A stretch of DNA of 64,000 nt from Paraburkholderia panacisoli (lineage in GTDB: Bacteria; Pseudomonadota; Gammaproteobacteria; Burkholderiales; Burkholderiaceae): contig NZ_VTUZ01000008.1 of assembly GCF_008369935.1 (NCBI RefSeq), positions 124,001 through 188,000 on the forward strand. Direction: 5' to 3'. Of the stretch, positions 21,090 through 31,639 are shown one piece after another. The notes under the pieces were generated by a model. It saw only the letters and a list, made by a program, of their open reading frames with translations. It did no database searches and was not told the DNA's origin. Made by a program: the position numbers and the translations under genes. The stretch's first letter is position 1; every line of letters starts with the position of its first letter.

Positions 21090-22106
21090 ATGCGCGCCCT
21101 CACACCCGCCGAAGTGCTGTTTGACGGCGAAGTGCCGCCCGCTGTGCTGCCTGCCTGCGATCACTACGCCGGTAGCGAAAAGCTGATGCTGAAATCGCTC
21201 GCGTTGCAGCAGCAACTGGGGCCGGTATTCGATATCACGCTCGATTGCGAAGACGGCGCGCAAGTCGGCCGCGAGGCGGAACATGCGGAACTGGTCGCGT
21301 CGCTGCTCGGCAGCGAGCATGACCGCCTTGGCCGCGTCGGCGTGCGCATTCACGACTTCGACCACGCGCATTGGCGTGACGACGTGCGCCTGATCCTGCG
21401 CGCCGCGAAGCGAGCACCTGCTTACATCACACTGCCGAAAATCCGCAACCTCCCCGACGCCGCCGAAATGGTCGCGTTCATCGAGGCGACGCGGCGCGAG
21501 CTGGGCATCGCGCAACCGGTACCGGTGCAACTGCTGGTCGAAACCCACGGCGCGCTTACGCGCGTGTTCGACCTGGCCGCACTGCCGGGCGTCGAAGCAC
21601 TAAGCTTCGGCCTGATGGATTTCGTCTCCGCGCACGACGGCGCGATCCCCGATACCGCAATGCGCTCGCCGGGCCAGTTCGATCATCCGCTGGTGCGGCG
21701 CGCGAAGCTGGAAATCTCGGCGGCCTGCCATGCACACGGCAAAGTGCCGTCGCACAATGTCAGCACGGAAGTGCGCGACATGAGCGTGGTCGCGAACGAC
21801 GCCGCGCGCGCCCGCAACGAATTCGGTTACACGCGGATGTGGAGCATTCACCCGGCGCAGATCGAGGCGATCGTCGCCGCATTCGCGCCGCGCGACGAAG
21901 AAATCGCCACGGCGACCGAAATCCTGCTGGCTGCGCAATCCGCGCACTGGGGACCGACGCGCCATCACGACACATTGCACGACCGCGCGAGCTACCGCTA
22001 TTACTGGTCGGTGCTGCGCCGCGCGCAAACCACCGGCCGCGCCGTTCCGCAAGAGGCCGCGCCGCTGTTCGCGGGAGCGGGCGCTAACGGACAGTCGGGA
22101 TCATGA
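21090..22106 (+). CDS. CitE-like HpcH/HpaI aldolase/citrate lyase family protein
   Basis: A 338-residue TIM-barrel lyase. [10 protein letters not shown] holds the metal/CoA-acid motif, [18 protein letters not shown] and [16 protein letters not shown] are family signatures, and [11 protein letters not shown] is typical of CitE/malyl-CoA lyase-like enzymes. The genes for citrate lyase alpha and acyl-carrier subunits are absent, so a stand-alone CoA-thioester lyase (malyl-CoA, citramalyl-CoA or similar) is likelier than citrate lyase. It lies between mdh and prpC, suggesting a link to propionate or glyoxylate metabolism. Confidence 0.82.
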   Translation: MRALTPAEVLFDGEVPPAVLPACDHYAGSEKLMLKSLALQQQLGPVFDITLDCEDGAQVGREAEHAELVASLLGSEHDRLGRVGVRIHDFDHAHWRDDVRLILRAAKRAPAYITLPKIRNLPDAAEMVAFIEATRRELGIAQPVPVQLLVETHGALTRVFDLAALPGVEALSFGLMDFVSAHDGAIPDTAMRSPGQFDHPLVRRAKLEISAACHAHGKVPSHNVSTEVRDMSVVANDAARARNEFGYTRMWSIHPAQIEAIVAAFAPRDEEIATATEILLAAQSAHWGPTRHHDTLHDRASYRYYWSVLRRAQTTGRAVPQEAAPLFAGAGANGQSGS

Positions 22107-22158
22107 GCGTCATGATCCACGCAGCAGCTACGAGCAGGCACACAGGAGAAGGCGGGAG

Positions 22159-23328
22159 ATGAGCGAGACGACCCAAGCCGCAGGTGCACAAGGCGGCTTC
22201 AAACCGAAGAAATCCGTCGCGCTATCAGGCGTGACGGCGGGCAACACCGCGCTGTGCACGGTCGGCAAGACCGGCAATGACTTGCACTACCGCGGCTACG
22301 ACATTCTCGACATCGCGAGCGCGTGCGAATTCGAAGAGATCGCCTATCTGCTGGTCCACGAAAAGCTGCCGACCCAGGCCGAACTGACCGCCTACAAGAC
22401 GAAGCTCAAGGGCCTGCGCGGCCTGCCCGCGAACGTCAAGGCGGCGCTCGAATGGATTCCCGCCGCCGCGCATCCGATGGACGTGATGCGCACCGGCGTG
22501 TCGGTGCTCGGCACCGTGCTGCCGGAGAAGGACGATCACAGCCTGGCGGGCGCGCGCGACATCGCCGACAAGCTGATGGCCTCGCTCGGCTCGATGCTGC
22601 TGTACTGGTACCACTACTCGCACAACGGCAGGCGCATCGAGGTGGAAACCGACGACGATTCGATCGGCGGCCACTTCCTGCATCTGCTGCACGGCGTCGA
22701 GCCGTCGAAGTCGTGGGTCGACGCGATGCACGTGTCGCTGAACCTGTACGCCGAGCACGAATTCAACGCCTCGACCTTCGCCGGCCGCGTGATCGCGGGC
22801 ACGGGCTCGGACATCTACTCGGCAATCACCGGCGCGATCGGCGCGCTGCGCGGCCCGAAGCACGGCGGCGCCAACGAGGCCGCGTTCGAGATCCAGTCGC
22901 GCTACCAGACGCCTGACGAAGCCGAGGCGGACATCCGCCGCCGCGTCGAGAACAAGGAAGTGGTGATCGGCTTCGGCCATCCGGTGTACACGATCTCCGA
23001 TCCGCGCAACAAGGTGATCAAGGAAGTCGCGCAGAAGCTCTCGAAGGAAGCGGGCAACAGCAAGCTGTTCTCGATCGCGGAGCGGCTCGAATCGGTGATG
23101 TGGGAAGCGAAGAAGATGTTCCCGAATCTGGACTGGTTCAGCGCGGTTTCGTATCACATGATGGGCGTGCCGACGGCGATGTTCACGCCGATTTTCGTGA
23201 TCGCGCGCACGGCCGGCTGGAGCGCGCACATCGTCGAGCAGCGCATCGACAACAAGATCATCCGGCCGAGCGCGAATTACACCGGCCCCGAGAATTTGAA
23301 GTACCTGCCGCTAAATAGGAGAAAATAG
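22159..23328 (+). CDS. prpC: 2-methylcitrate synthase
   Basis: Condenses propionyl-CoA and oxaloacetate. The 389 residues are the short citrate-synthase type; [13 protein letters not shown] and [14 protein letters not shown] carry the catalytic histidines, and the variant PVY rather than RVY fits PrpC. Strong ribosome site AGGAGAAGGCGGGAG before ATG 22159. It is followed by a secreted protein gene and prpD. Plain citrate synthase activity cannot be excluded, but gltA is present elsewhere in the window. Confidence 0.93.
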   Translation: MSETTQAAGAQGGFKPKKSVALSGVTAGNTALCTVGKTGNDLHYRGYDILDIASACEFEEIAYLLVHEKLPTQAELTAYKTKLKGLRGLPANVKAALEWIPAAAHPMDVMRTGVSVLGTVLPEKDDHSLAGARDIADKLMASLGSMLLYWYHYSHNGRRIEVETDDDSIGGHFLHLLHGVEPSKSWVDAMHVSLNLYAEHEFNASTFAGRVIAGTGSDIYSAITGAIGALRGPKHGGANEAAFEIQSRYQTPDEAEADIRRRVENKEVVIGFGHPVYTISDPRNKVIKEVAQKLSKEAGNSKLFSIAERLESVMWEAKKMFPNLDWFSAVSYHMMGVPTAMFTPIFVIARTAGWSAHIVEQRIDNKIIRPSANYTGPENLKYLPLNRRK

Positions 23329-23432
23329 TGGTCGCTGTGCGCTTTCTGAGCGCGTGCAGTTCAACCCGCGCGGTCGCCAGGACCGGTAGCCCGCGCAATG
23401 TTTAACTGAAACTAGATAGAAAGGTTTTCTCC

Positions 23433-23939
23433 ATGAAAAAGCTGATGATCGCTGCCGTGATTGGCGCCCTGTCCACGACGATGCTGTCCGTCTCGACTGA
23501 CGCCGCCGCACAAACGGCGACCACCACGAAGCCTGCTGCCAAGGCTGTCGCAAAACGGCCGCAGCCGCGCCGCCTGATCAAGCGCAAGGAAAATCCGGCC
23601 AAGGAAGCGAAGGTCGATCCGGTACCGGAAGGCGCGGAAAAGTGGTCGTGCAAGGACGGTCTCGCTTTCGAAATGAAGGGCGACATGAAGCGTGACCAGA
23701 TCGTCACGGTTCACTGGGCGAACAAAAACTACAATCTGCCGCGCGAAGCGACCACCACGGGTGCGGACCGTTTCCACGACGCCGCAACCGGCATGGATCT
23801 CGTCGTGATCCCGACCAAGGCCATGCTGTTCCAGGACAAGGACAGCTCGCGTCTGGCAGACGAATGCAAGACGGCAGCGATGGAGCAAGGCGCGCCGGCT
23901 CCGACGCAATCGAACGCGATCAACAAGACCGGCAACTAA
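23433..23939 (+). CDS. Secreted protein, weakly MliC-like
   Basis: A 168-residue protein with a clear export signal ([27 protein letters not shown]), a Lys/Pro-rich linker and a compact C-terminal domain with two cysteines (WSCKDG, ADECK) that could form one disulfide. The domain pattern, two Cys around [23 protein letters not shown], recalls periplasmic lysozyme-inhibitor (MliC) folds. This is a weak resemblance by eye. It sits inside the prpC-prpD run, an odd place for an envelope protein. Confidence 0.8.
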   Translation: MKKLMIAAVIGALSTTMLSVSTDAAAQTATTTKPAAKAVAKRPQPRRLIKRKENPAKEAKVDPVPEGAEKWSCKDGLAFEMKGDMKRDQIVTVHWANKNYNLPREATTTGADRFHDAATGMDLVVIPTKAMLFQDKDSSRLADECKTAAMEQGAPAPTQSNAINKTGN

Positions 23940-23964
23940 TCACCGCCACCAGGAAAGCTCCCCG

Positions 23965-25416
23965 ATGTCCGCTCCGATTTCCAACGTGCGACCCGACCCG
24001 GACTCCGTCCTCGTCGATCTCGTCGACTACGTTCTGGATTGTCAGATCGACAGTACGCTCGCGCTGGAAACCGCGCGTCACTGCCTGATCGATACGCTCG
24101 GTTGTGGACTCGAGGCGCTCACCTACCCGGCCTGCACCAAGCTGATGGGACCAATCGTGCAGGGCACGATCGTCCCCAACGGCGCGAAGGTGCCGGGCAC
24201 GTCGTTCCAGCTGGACCCCGTTCAGGCCGCCTTCAACATCGGCGCGATGGTCCGCTGGCTCGACTTCAACGACACGTGGCTCGCCGCCGAATGGGGTCAT
24301 CCGTCGGATAACCTCGGCGCAATTCTGGCGACAGCCGACTGGCTCTCGCGCAGTGCCATCGCAGCAGGCAAAGCGCCGCTGACGATGAAAGACGTGTTGA
24401 TCGCAATGATCAAGGCGCACGAAATTCAAGGCTGTATCGCGCTCGAAAACTCCTTCAACAAGGTCGGGCTCGATCATGTATTGCTGGTGAAACTGGCGTC
24501 GACGGCCGTGGCCGGCCAGCTGATCGGCCTCACGCGCGACGAACTGATCAATGCGGTGTCGCAGGCGTTCGTCGACGGGCACGCGCTGCGCACTTATCGC
24601 CACGCGCCGAACACCGGTTCGCGCAAGTCGTGGGCCGCGGGCGATGCGACCTCGCGCGCCGTGCGCCTCGCGCTGATTTCGAAGACCGGCGAGATGGGCT
24701 ATCCGTCGGTGCTGAGCGCGAAGACGTGGGGCTTCTACGACGTGCTGTTCAAGGGCAACGCGTTCAGATTTCAGCGTCCGTATGGCTCGTACGTGATGGA
24801 GAACGTGCTGTTCAAAATCTCGTTTCCGGCCGAGTTCCACGCGCAAACCGCCGTGGAAGCCGCGCTCGCGCTGCATGCGCAATTGAACGCGGCGGGCAAG
24901 CGCGTGGACGACATCCGCAGGATCACAATCCGCACCCACGAAGCCGCGATCCGCATCATCGACAAGAAAGGCCCGCTGAACAATCCAGCCGACCGCGATC
25001 ATTGCATCCAGTACATGATCGCCGTGCCGCTGATCCATGGCCGCCTGACGGCAGCGGATTACGAAGATTCGATTGCGCAGGACGCGCGTATCGATGTGCT
25101 GCGCGCAAAGATGGAATGTGTCGAAGACGCGCAGTTCACCAAGGATTACCACGATCCGGAGAAGCGGTCGATCGCCAATGCACTGACGATCGAATTCAAC
25201 GATGGATCGAAGTTCGATGAAGTCGTAGTCGAATACCCGATCGGTCATAAGCGCCGTCGCGAGGACGGGATTCCGTTGCTGGTCGAGAAGTTCAGGACCA
25301 ACCTCGCGCGGCGCTTTCCGGTCAAGCAACAACTGGCGATTCTCGACGTGTCGCTCGATCAGGCAAGGCTCGAAGCCATGCCGGTCAATGAATACGTCGA
25401 TCTCTACGTCATCTAG
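23965..25416 (+). CDS. prpD: 2-methylcitrate dehydratase
   Basis: Dehydrates 2-methylcitrate in the 2-methylcitrate cycle. The 483-residue MmgE/PrpD family protein starts [54 protein letters not shown] and the later [15 protein letters not shown] are strong family signatures. It lies 25 bases after the secreted-protein gene and 41 before acnA. PrpD-type (iron-free) dehydration is thus paired here with an AcnA-type hydratase for the re-hydration step. Confidence 0.95.
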   Translation: MSAPISNVRPDPDSVLVDLVDYVLDCQIDSTLALETARHCLIDTLGCGLEALTYPACTKLMGPIVQGTIVPNGAKVPGTSFQLDPVQAAFNIGAMVRWLDFNDTWLAAEWGHPSDNLGAILATADWLSRSAIAAGKAPLTMKDVLIAMIKAHEIQGCIALENSFNKVGLDHVLLVKLASTAVAGQLIGLTRDELINAVSQAFVDGHALRTYRHAPNTGSRKSWAAGDATSRAVRLALISKTGEMGYPSVLSAKTWGFYDVLFKGNAFRFQRPYGSYVMENVLFKISFPAEFHAQTAVEAALALHAQLNAAGKRVDDIRRITIRTHEAAIRIIDKKGPLNNPADRDHCIQYMIAVPLIHGRLTAADYEDSIAQDARIDVLRAKMECVEDAQFTKDYHDPEKRSIANALTIEFNDGSKFDEVVVEYPIGHKRRREDGIPLLVEKFRTNLARRFPVKQQLAILDVSLDQARLEAMPVNEYVDLYVI

Positions 25417-25457
25417 TTCAAGTACTGTAGTTCCGCGATCAAACCAAGGAAAACACC

Positions 25458-28175
25458 ATGGCCCACAACCTCCACAAAACGCTCAAGGAATTCGACAGCG
25501 GTTCCGGCAAAGGCAAGTTCTACTCGCTGCCGCAACTCGGCAAGGCGCTGAACATCAAGATCGACCGCCTGCCGGTTTCGATCCGTCTCGTGCTGGAATC
25601 GGTGCTGCGTAACTACGACGGCAAGAAAGTCGCCGAAGAACACATCACGCAACTGGCGAACTGGAAGCCGACCGCCGCCCGCGTCGACGAGATTCCGTTC
25701 GTCGTGGCGCGCGTCGTGCTGCAGGACTTCACCGGCGTGCCGCTGCTCGCCGACATCGCTGCAATGCGCGGTGTCGCGCAACGCGCGGGCAAGAACCCGA
25801 AGTCTATCGAGCCGCTGGTCCCGGTCGATCTGGTCGTCGACCACTCGGTGCAGATCGATCACTTCCGTGAAAAGAACGCGCTCGACCTGAACATGAAACT
25901 GGAATTCCAGCGCAACAACGAGCGCTACCAGTTCATGAAGTGGGGCATGCAGGCATTCGACACGTTCAAGGTCGTGCCGCCGGGCGTCGGTATCGTTCAC
26001 CAGGTGAACCTGGAATACCTCGCACGCGGCGTGCACAAGAAGGCTGACGGCGCGGACACGGTGTACTACCCGGATACGCTGGTCGGCACCGACAGCCATA
26101 CCACGATGATCAACGGCATCGGCGTGGTGGGCTGGGGCGTGGGCGGCATCGAAGCTGAAGCCGGCATGCTCGGCCAGCCGGTGTACTTCCTGACGCCGGA
26201 CGTGGTCGGCGTGAACCTGAAGGGCAAGCTGCGCGAAGGCGTGACGGCCACCGACCTGGTGCTGACCATCACCGAACTGCTGCGCAAGGAAAAGGTCGTC
26301 GGCAAGTTCGTCGAGTTCTTCGGCGAAGGCACGCGTTCGCTGTCGCTGCCGGACCGCGCGACGATCGGCAATATGGCGCCGGAATACGGCGCAACGATGG
26401 GCTTCTTCCCGGTCGACGAAAAGACCATCGACTACTTCAAGGGCACGGGCCGCACCGACGCGGAAATCTCCGCGTTCCAGAACTACTTCAAGGCGCAGGA
26501 CCTGTTCGGCGTTCCGAAAGAAGGCGACATCGACTACACGAAGGTCGTCACGCTCGATCTGGGCACGGTCGCTCCGTCGCTGGCCGGTCCGAAGCGTCCG
26601 CAAGACCGTATCGAAATCGGCAATGTGAAGTCGACCTTCAGCGACCTGTTCTCGAAGCCGGTCGCAGAGAATGGCTTTGCGAAGAAGGCAGCCGATCTGG
26701 ATGCGCAATACACAACGAGCAACGGCGTGGACGTGAAGAACGGCGACGTGCTGATCGCCGCGATCACGTCGTGCACGAACACGTCGAACCCGAGCGTGCT
26801 GCTGGCTGCTGGCCTGCTGGCGAAGAAGGCTGTCGAAGCCGGCCTGACGGTCGCTCCGCACATCAAGACTTCGCTGGCTCCGGGATCGCGCATCGTCACC
26901 GAATACCTGACCAAGACCGACCTGCTGAAGTACCTCGACAAGCTCGGCTTCACGCTGGCCGCTTACGGTTGCACGACCTGTATCGGCAACGCCGGCGACC
27001 TGACGCCGGAACTGAACGAAGCGATCACGAAGAACGACATCGTCGCGGCAGCGGTGCTGTCGGGCAACCGTAACTTCGAAGCGCGTATTCACCCGAACAT
27101 CCGCGCGAACTTCCTGGCCTCGCCGCCGCTGGTCGTCGCTTACGCGATCGCCGGCAACATCACGCGCGACCTGATGACCGAACCGGTCGGCAAGGGCAAG
27201 GGCGGCAAGGACATCTACCTGGGCGACATCTGGCCGACCAGCGAAGAAGTCAACGACCTGCTCAAGTTCGCACTGGACGCGGAAGCGTTCCGCAAGAACT
27301 ACGCGCAGCTCACCAAGAAGGGCGACCTGTGGAGCAAGATCGAAGGCGAAGAAGGTCAGGTGTACGACTGGCCGAAGTCGACCTACATCGCCGAGCCGCC
27401 GTTCTTCGGCAGCGACTTCTCGATGACGCCGGCCGACAGCATCGCACCGGTCAAGAACGCGCGCGCACTGGGCATCTTCGGTGACTCGGTCACGACCGAC
27501 CACATCAGCCCGGCAGGCTCGATCAAGGAAGACTCGCCGGCAGGCAAGTGGCTGAAGGAAAACGGCGTGCAGAAGGCCGACTTCAACAGCTACGGCTCGC
27601 GCCGCGGCAACCACGACGTGATGATGCGCGGCACGTTCGCGAACGTCCGGATCAAGAACCTGATGATCCCGGCGAAGGCAGACGGCTCGCGCGTCGAAGG
27701 CGGCCTGACGATTCACCAGCCGAGCGGCGAACAGCAGTCGATCTATGACGCAGCGATGAAGTACATCGACGCCGGCACGCCGACGGTCGTGTTCGCGGGC
27801 GAAGAGTACGGCACGGGTTCGTCGCGTGACTGGGCTGCGAAGGGCACGCAACTGCTGGGCGTGAAGGCCGTGGTCGCACGCAGCTTCGAGCGGATCCACC
27901 GTTCGAACCTGGTCGGCATGGGCGTTCTGCCGCTGCAGTTCAAGGGCTCGGATAGCGTGCAGTCGCTCGGCATCACCGGCGAAGAGACGTACGACATCGA
28001 AGGCCTGGGCGAGGACTTCAAGCCGCAACAGGAAGTGACGCTGGTGATTCGCGGCAAGGACGGCAGCGAGAAGCGCGTGCAAGTGCTGCTGCGTATCGAC
28101 ACGCCGATCGAAGTCGACTACTACAAGCACGGCGGGATTCTGCCGTTCGTGCTGCGTTCGCTGCTGGCCGCTTAA
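25458..28175 (+). CDS. acnA: Aconitate hydratase A
   Basis: Isomerises citrate and isocitrate, and can rehydrate 2-methylaconitate. The 905 residues match AcnA/IRP-type aconitase. Cluster cysteines are visible in [17 protein letters not shown] and [45 protein letters not shown] and the C-terminal [16 protein letters not shown] are diagnostic. No AcnD/PrpF pair is present, so this is more likely AcnA than AcnD. Last gene before a strong terminator. Confidence 0.96.
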   Translation: MAHNLHKTLKEFDSGSGKGKFYSLPQLGKALNIKIDRLPVSIRLVLESVLRNYDGKKVAEEHITQLANWKPTAARVDEIPFVVARVVLQDFTGVPLLADIAAMRGVAQRAGKNPKSIEPLVPVDLVVDHSVQIDHFREKNALDLNMKLEFQRNNERYQFMKWGMQAFDTFKVVPPGVGIVHQVNLEYLARGVHKKADGADTVYYPDTLVGTDSHTTMINGIGVVGWGVGGIEAEAGMLGQPVYFLTPDVVGVNLKGKLREGVTATDLVLTITELLRKEKVVGKFVEFFGEGTRSLSLPDRATIGNMAPEYGATMGFFPVDEKTIDYFKGTGRTDAEISAFQNYFKAQDLFGVPKEGDIDYTKVVTLDLGTVAPSLAGPKRPQDRIEIGNVKSTFSDLFSKPVAENGFAKKAADLDAQYTTSNGVDVKNGDVLIAAITSCTNTSNPSVLLAAGLLAKKAVEAGLTVAPHIKTSLAPGSRIVTEYLTKTDLLKYLDKLGFTLAAYGCTTCIGNAGDLTPELNEAITKNDIVAAAVLSGNRNFEARIHPNIRANFLASPPLVVAYAIAGNITRDLMTEPVGKGKGGKDIYLGDIWPTSEEVNDLLKFALDAEAFRKNYAQLTKKGDLWSKIEGEEGQVYDWPKSTYIAEPPFFGSDFSMTPADSIAPVKNARALGIFGDSVTTDHISPAGSIKEDSPAGKWLKENGVQKADFNSYGSRRGNHDVMMRGTFANVRIKNLMIPAKADGSRVEGGLTIHQPSGEQQSIYDAAMKYIDAGTPTVVFAGEEYGTGSSRDWAAKGTQLLGVKAVVARSFERIHRSNLVGMGVLPLQFKGSDSVQSLGITGEETYDIEGLGEDFKPQQEVTLVIRGKDGSEKRVQVLLRIDTPIEVDYYKHGGILPFVLRSLLAA

Positions 28176-28246
28176 GCTCGGCGGTAAAGCAAACGGCTTG
28201 GCTGTTTTGCAGGGGCTGCGTCCTGTGGAGGGCGCAGCCGATTTTG

Positions 28247-28275
28247 AAGCCCGACCTTTGGTCGGGCTTTTTTTT
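28247..28275 (+). terminator. Terminator after acnA
   Basis: Perfect 10-bp stem AAGCCCGACC / GGTCGGGCTT, 3-base loop, followed by a run of T. It lies 71 bases after the acnA stop and ahead of a converging gene. Confidence 0.93.
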
Positions 28276-28280
28276 GTCGC

Positions 28281-29237
28281 TCAGTTTTGAGCGCTGGGCG
28301 CGGCAAAGACGGATGGGTTGTCGGTGATCCGGCGCTGCGTCATGTGGGCGTTCCAGTCGGTGTCATTTGGTGCGGGCGCGCTTGTGTTTGCCCGCGTGGT
28401 GACGCTCGCGCGGCGGTGCTGCTGCTGCGCGATGGTCCAGTCGAGCCATGCGGGCTGGGCGATGGCGTCGGCGTCAGGCGATGAGTGCTGGGGCCATTCG
28501 GGTTGCATGGAGGCGACAGAACGTATGGCCGGGCGAATCGCGTGGGTTGCTGCGCGATGTTCGTCGAACTGTGATTCGCGTGGACGCGTGGATGTCGATT
28601 TGCTGTTGGCGTGAGGCTTGCCCGGGAGCAGCGCTTGCAGCCACGGTTTGGACTCGCTTCGGAGCGCGGACTTTGGCGTCGCGGCCGCCGCTACGCGCGC
28701 GCTCCGCGCTGGCTTCAGCGCGACTTCAACGGACGGCTGCGTCGCGCCCGGCATCGCCGCAGACGGCTGCGCGATCGCCATCGTGGCCGTCTTATCGGCG
28801 TCGCGCGTCGCCGTTGCCGTTGCCGTTGCCGTCAACAGCCATGCGAGCGCAATGCTGCCAGCCAAAAAGATCATTCCCCCCAGCATTCGATCGGCACGGG
28901 ATGAGTACCAGCGCGTCATCCCCATCTCGAGGTAGTGCCTGGATTCGGCCATCTGCGCATCGAAACAGGAGGAATTGTCGAATGGCTTCGGCAGCTTGTA
29001 GAAGAAGCGGGGGTTTTGTCCCGGCGCAAACGGAATGCGACGCTCCTCGAGCGAGTTGCGCCGCGCAACGTCCCGGATCACCTGATGCGCCGCGGTGACC
29101 ACCGCCGACTGCGGCCGACGTTGCGCCGCGTTGCCCGGCGGCCAGCGGTACACGCCGTAAGGCGGCGGCAAACCACGCAGCGACCGCGCATTCGGGAGCG
29201 CCAGATTGCCTTGAATCAAGGCCAGCGGTCGATTCAT
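28281..29237 (-). CDS. Unknown single-span membrane protein of the phosphorelay group
   Basis: 318 residues that I do not recognise. About 115 N-terminal residues (MNRPLALIQGNLALPNARSL...) precede one transmembrane segment (MLGGMIFLAGSIALAWLL), then an alternating Thr-Ala run coded by a hexamer repeat and a long Ala/Ser/Arg/His-rich tail. Its ATG overlaps the stop of the HPt gene (ATGA), so it is translated with the phosphorelay genes. The N-terminal part may be the conserved functional portion. No enzymatic motif is visible. Confidence 0.75.
   Translation of the reverse strand: MNRPLALIQGNLALPNARSLRGLPPPYGVYRWPPGNAAQRRPQSAVVTAAHQVIRDVARRNSLEERRIPFAPGQNPRFFYKLPKPFDNSSCFDAQMAESRHYLEMGMTRWYSSRADRMLGGMIFLAGSIALAWLLTATATATATRDADKTATMAIAQPSAAMPGATQPSVEVALKPARSARVAAAATPKSALRSESKPWLQALLPGKPHANSKSTSTRPRESQFDEHRAATHAIRPAIRSVASMQPEWPQHSSPDADAIAQPAWLDWTIAQQQHRRASVTTRANTSAPAPNDTDWNAHMTQRRITDNPSVFAAPSAQN
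28810..28832. repeat. GCCGTT hexamer run inside the unknown membrane gene
   Basis: 3.8 copies of GCCGTT, coding Thr-Ala repeats just after the transmembrane segment. Changes in copy number would keep the frame. Confidence 0.8.
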
Positions 29238-29650
29238 GGCTGGGTATCCCGATGTGCGACAGGTGTCGTTTCGAGTTGCTTGACCAGGTTCCTGGCGCGG
29301 TCGATCAATGCCTCGATCAAGCCGGTGTCATGGTCCAGTGGGGAAACACTCGCGCGGCGCAGCGCCTCCATCAAACCAAGCCCGCCGACGAGCCCGACCG
29401 CGCCGCTCAATCGGTGCAGCAGGCCACGCACATGGATCGGATCACGCTGGCAATGCAATGCGCTAGCCAACGCGTATAGGTCGTCGTCCATCGCACGGCG
29501 CCAGCCGGTCAGGAACGCGGGAAGGTCGATGCCTTCTCCGGATAGTGCGTCTAGATAGCTTTGTTCGAAGGGTTCGGGGTGGGTGGGGTCGGTGCGCGTG
29601 TCGAAAACATCCACAGCAATGTGAAGAGACTGCAGGCCCATATCGTTCAT
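29234..29650 (-). CDS. Stand-alone histidine phosphotransfer (HPt) protein
   Basis: A 138-residue helical protein whose RGLLHRLSGAVGLVGG matches the HPt phospho-site motif, with His79 the likely phosphate carrier. It would shuttle phosphate between a hybrid kinase and a response regulator. It directly follows the response-regulator gene and overlaps the membrane-protein gene. ATG 29650 is used; a TTG nine bases upstream is possible. No histidine kinase lies nearby. Confidence 0.82.
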   Translation of the reverse strand: MNDMGLQSLHIAVDVFDTRTDPTHPEPFEQSYLDALSGEGIDLPAFLTGWRRAMDDDLYALASALHCQRDPIHVRGLLHRLSGAVGLVGGLGLMEALRRASVSPLDHDTGLIEALIDRARNLVKQLETTPVAHRDTQP

Positions 29651-29662
29651 AGCCCGCAAAAT

Positions 29663-30298
29663 TTAATCGATCAGCTTATGCAGCGAAGCAAACTCGATCA
29701 GCGCCGCCAACGACGAAAGCCCGAGCTTTTCCTGAATACGGCTTTTGTAGGTGCTCACGGTCTTGTCGCTGACGAACAGCGCATTGCCAATCGCCTTGTT
29801 CGACATGCCTTTCGAGAGCATCTGCAGGATCACCAGTTCCTTGTCGGACAGCAGTCTCACCCGCTCCGCTTCATCTGCCGCGGCGTTGACCGTAGGCACC
29901 ATGCCGCCGGTGGCCGTCACCGGGAACACGGTATAGCCGGCGAGGACGGCCTCCACGCCCCGCATGATCTCTTTCATTTCCTGCGACTTGCCGACAAAAC
30001 CGTGGACGCCGGAGCGCATCGCGCGCGGCGCGAACGTGGCGGGGTCGTGCCCTGACAGCACCAGCACGCGGATCGCCGGATGCACGAGCTTGAGCCGTGG
30101 AATCACGTCGAGCCCGCTGATACGCGGAATGTCGAGATCCAGTATCGCCAGACTCGGCGTGTGTTGCCGGGCCATTTCGACGGCGGTCTGTCCGTTGTCG
30201 GCCTCGATGACTTCCTCGACACCCAGCAATTGCATGAGCTGCATCTTGATGACCATCCGGAATGCCGGGTGGTCATCGATAACCAGAATAGTTGACAT
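29663..30298 (-). CDS. LuxR/NarL-type response regulator
   Basis: A 211-residue two-domain regulator. The receiver (1-120) has the acidic pair in VIDDH, the phosphate-accepting aspartate in AILDLDIP (Asp54), and the conserved Ser and Lys in VLSGH and GFVGKS. The LuxR helix-turn-helix occupies about 148-205 (LSDKELVILQMLSKGMSNKAIGNALFVSDKTV...). It resembles BvgA/EvgA-type regulators. ATG 30298 is preceded by GGGGGAGGC. The HPt gene directly after it is its likely phosphodonor. Confidence 0.92.
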   Translation of the reverse strand: MSTILVIDDHPAFRMVIKMQLMQLLGVEEVIEADNGQTAVEMARQHTPSLAILDLDIPRISGLDVIPRLKLVHPAIRVLVLSGHDPATFAPRAMRSGVHGFVGKSQEMKEIMRGVEAVLAGYTVFPVTATGGMVPTVNAAADEAERVRLLSDKELVILQMLSKGMSNKAIGNALFVSDKTVSTYKSRIQEKLGLSSLAALIEFASLHKLID

Positions 30299-30393
30299 GT
30301 TGTGCCTCCCCCTTGAAACCATTCCCCGCCGCATTGGCTCTTGTCATCGCGCGGTTTGAAGTTGTGTCGAGCGTCGCGGCGCGCCTGCTCAAT

Positions 30394-31473
30394 TTAATTG
30401 TCGGCAGAGCGGTCCGACGAGGCTTCGTCTGCAAGCTCGATGACCACCCGCCGGTTCGGCGCAAGGCACCGTATTAACTCGTCGCGATTCGCCTGACGAC
30501 AGTTGACCTGCTGATTCGCACTGCCCTGACCCTGCGCAATGACCGGTTGTGTCACACCACGTGTTCGCAGATACCGCTCGACGGTCCGCGCCCGCGACGA
30601 CGACAGACGCAGGTTGTAGGCGTCGTCGCCGAGGCGGTCGGTGTAGCCGGTGATCTTTAGCGTGTGTGTGGCGGGCTGCTTCTTCAGATCGACTGCCAGT
30701 GCATCGAGCCGGTGTTTGCCGCCGGGCAGTATCGCTGCGGCGTCGGCGCCGTCGAAGCGGAACAGGGAATCGGCTCGCAGCGTGATTGCTTGCGGTGTTG
30801 GCGTAGCCTGGGACGACGCGCTCTGCTGCGCCTCTTTACATTGCAGCGCGGCTTGCGCCGACTTGCGCAGGCCCTCCCGCACTTCCGGCAAGCGCTTCTC
30901 GGCGTTGGAAAAGCTGCGTATCCACGCGTCGTGCCCGGCTTGCATCAGCGCGACTTCGGCGCACGCGAGCGGCGCTTGCGCCGGCTCACAGTGGACCACC
31001 GCGGAGTCGGCCTTGATTGTGTTGATGATCTTCCACAGATCGGGGCGCACCATCGACACGGTGCGTAGCGCGGGATTGACTGCGGAGAGGGATGTGCCGC
31101 GCGCGAGGTTCATCGTGATGTAGGCCGCCTGGCCGATCGCCTCTTCGACGAAACCCCAGTCGTCGTGCGCGTCGCGCGCCTGACGAGCGGCATTGATCCA
31201 GCATTGGGCCTTCGCGTGGAAGTAGTCGGCTTGCTCGCCCGGCGTTTGATCGAGCTGCGCCTGTAACGAGTCCAGCGTGGCGCGGCTGCCCTTGATCGAT
31301 GCGTAGGTGTTGACCCATTGCGGATTGACCGCGCCCGCCGCCTCGTTTTGAAGGGCACCGAGGCCGGTTTTCAGCACGCTCGCATCTTCAATGCCGAGCC
31401 GCTCACGCGCGGCATGGTCCGCGCAACCGCTTAAGGCCAACGCGCACGCAAGCGCCGTTAGCTGGAATTTCAT
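30394..31473 (-). CDS. OmpA-type outer-membrane lipoprotein
   Basis: 359 residues with a lipobox LALSGC (Cys17), a middle region of mostly helical character including several cysteines, and a C-terminal OmpA/MotB peptidoglycan-binding domain (about 230-350, KITGYTDRLGDDAYNLRLSSSRARTVERYL). NCRQANRDELIRCLAPNRRVVI is the usual end of such domains. It anchors the outer membrane to the cell wall. It lies 95 bases upstream of the response-regulator gene in the same direction, possibly in one operon. Confidence 0.88.
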   Translation of the reverse strand: MKFQLTALACALALSGCADHAARERLGIEDASVLKTGLGALQNEAAGAVNPQWVNTYASIKGSRATLDSLQAQLDQTPGEQADYFHAKAQCWINAARQARDAHDDWGFVEEAIGQAAYITMNLARGTSLSAVNPALRTVSMVRPDLWKIINTIKADSAVVHCEPAQAPLACAEVALMQAGHDAWIRSFSNAEKRLPEVREGLRKSAQAALQCKEAQQSASSQATPTPQAITLRADSLFRFDGADAAAILPGGKHRLDALAVDLKKQPATHTLKITGYTDRLGDDAYNLRLSSSRARTVERYLRTRGVTQPVIAQGQGSANQQVNCRQANRDELIRCLAPNRRVVIELADEASSDRSADN

Positions 31474-31639
31474 GAGCTGGGTGCGTCGAGCGCATCTTTC
31501 TAAAGAAGGCTCAGAGTATGCAGACCCGCGAACCCGCGGGGAATGGGAACATTCTTAGAATCGCGTCAGCGAGTTTGCCGGTTACGACGCCGGACGGGAA
31601 CCGGCTGTCATCCCCGCCTGGACCCCGCTCCGACGCCGC

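Noticed and set aside
25413..28130. Minus-strand open frame of 905 codons
   Set aside because: Exact antisense of acnA; a composition artefact with no recognisable domain.
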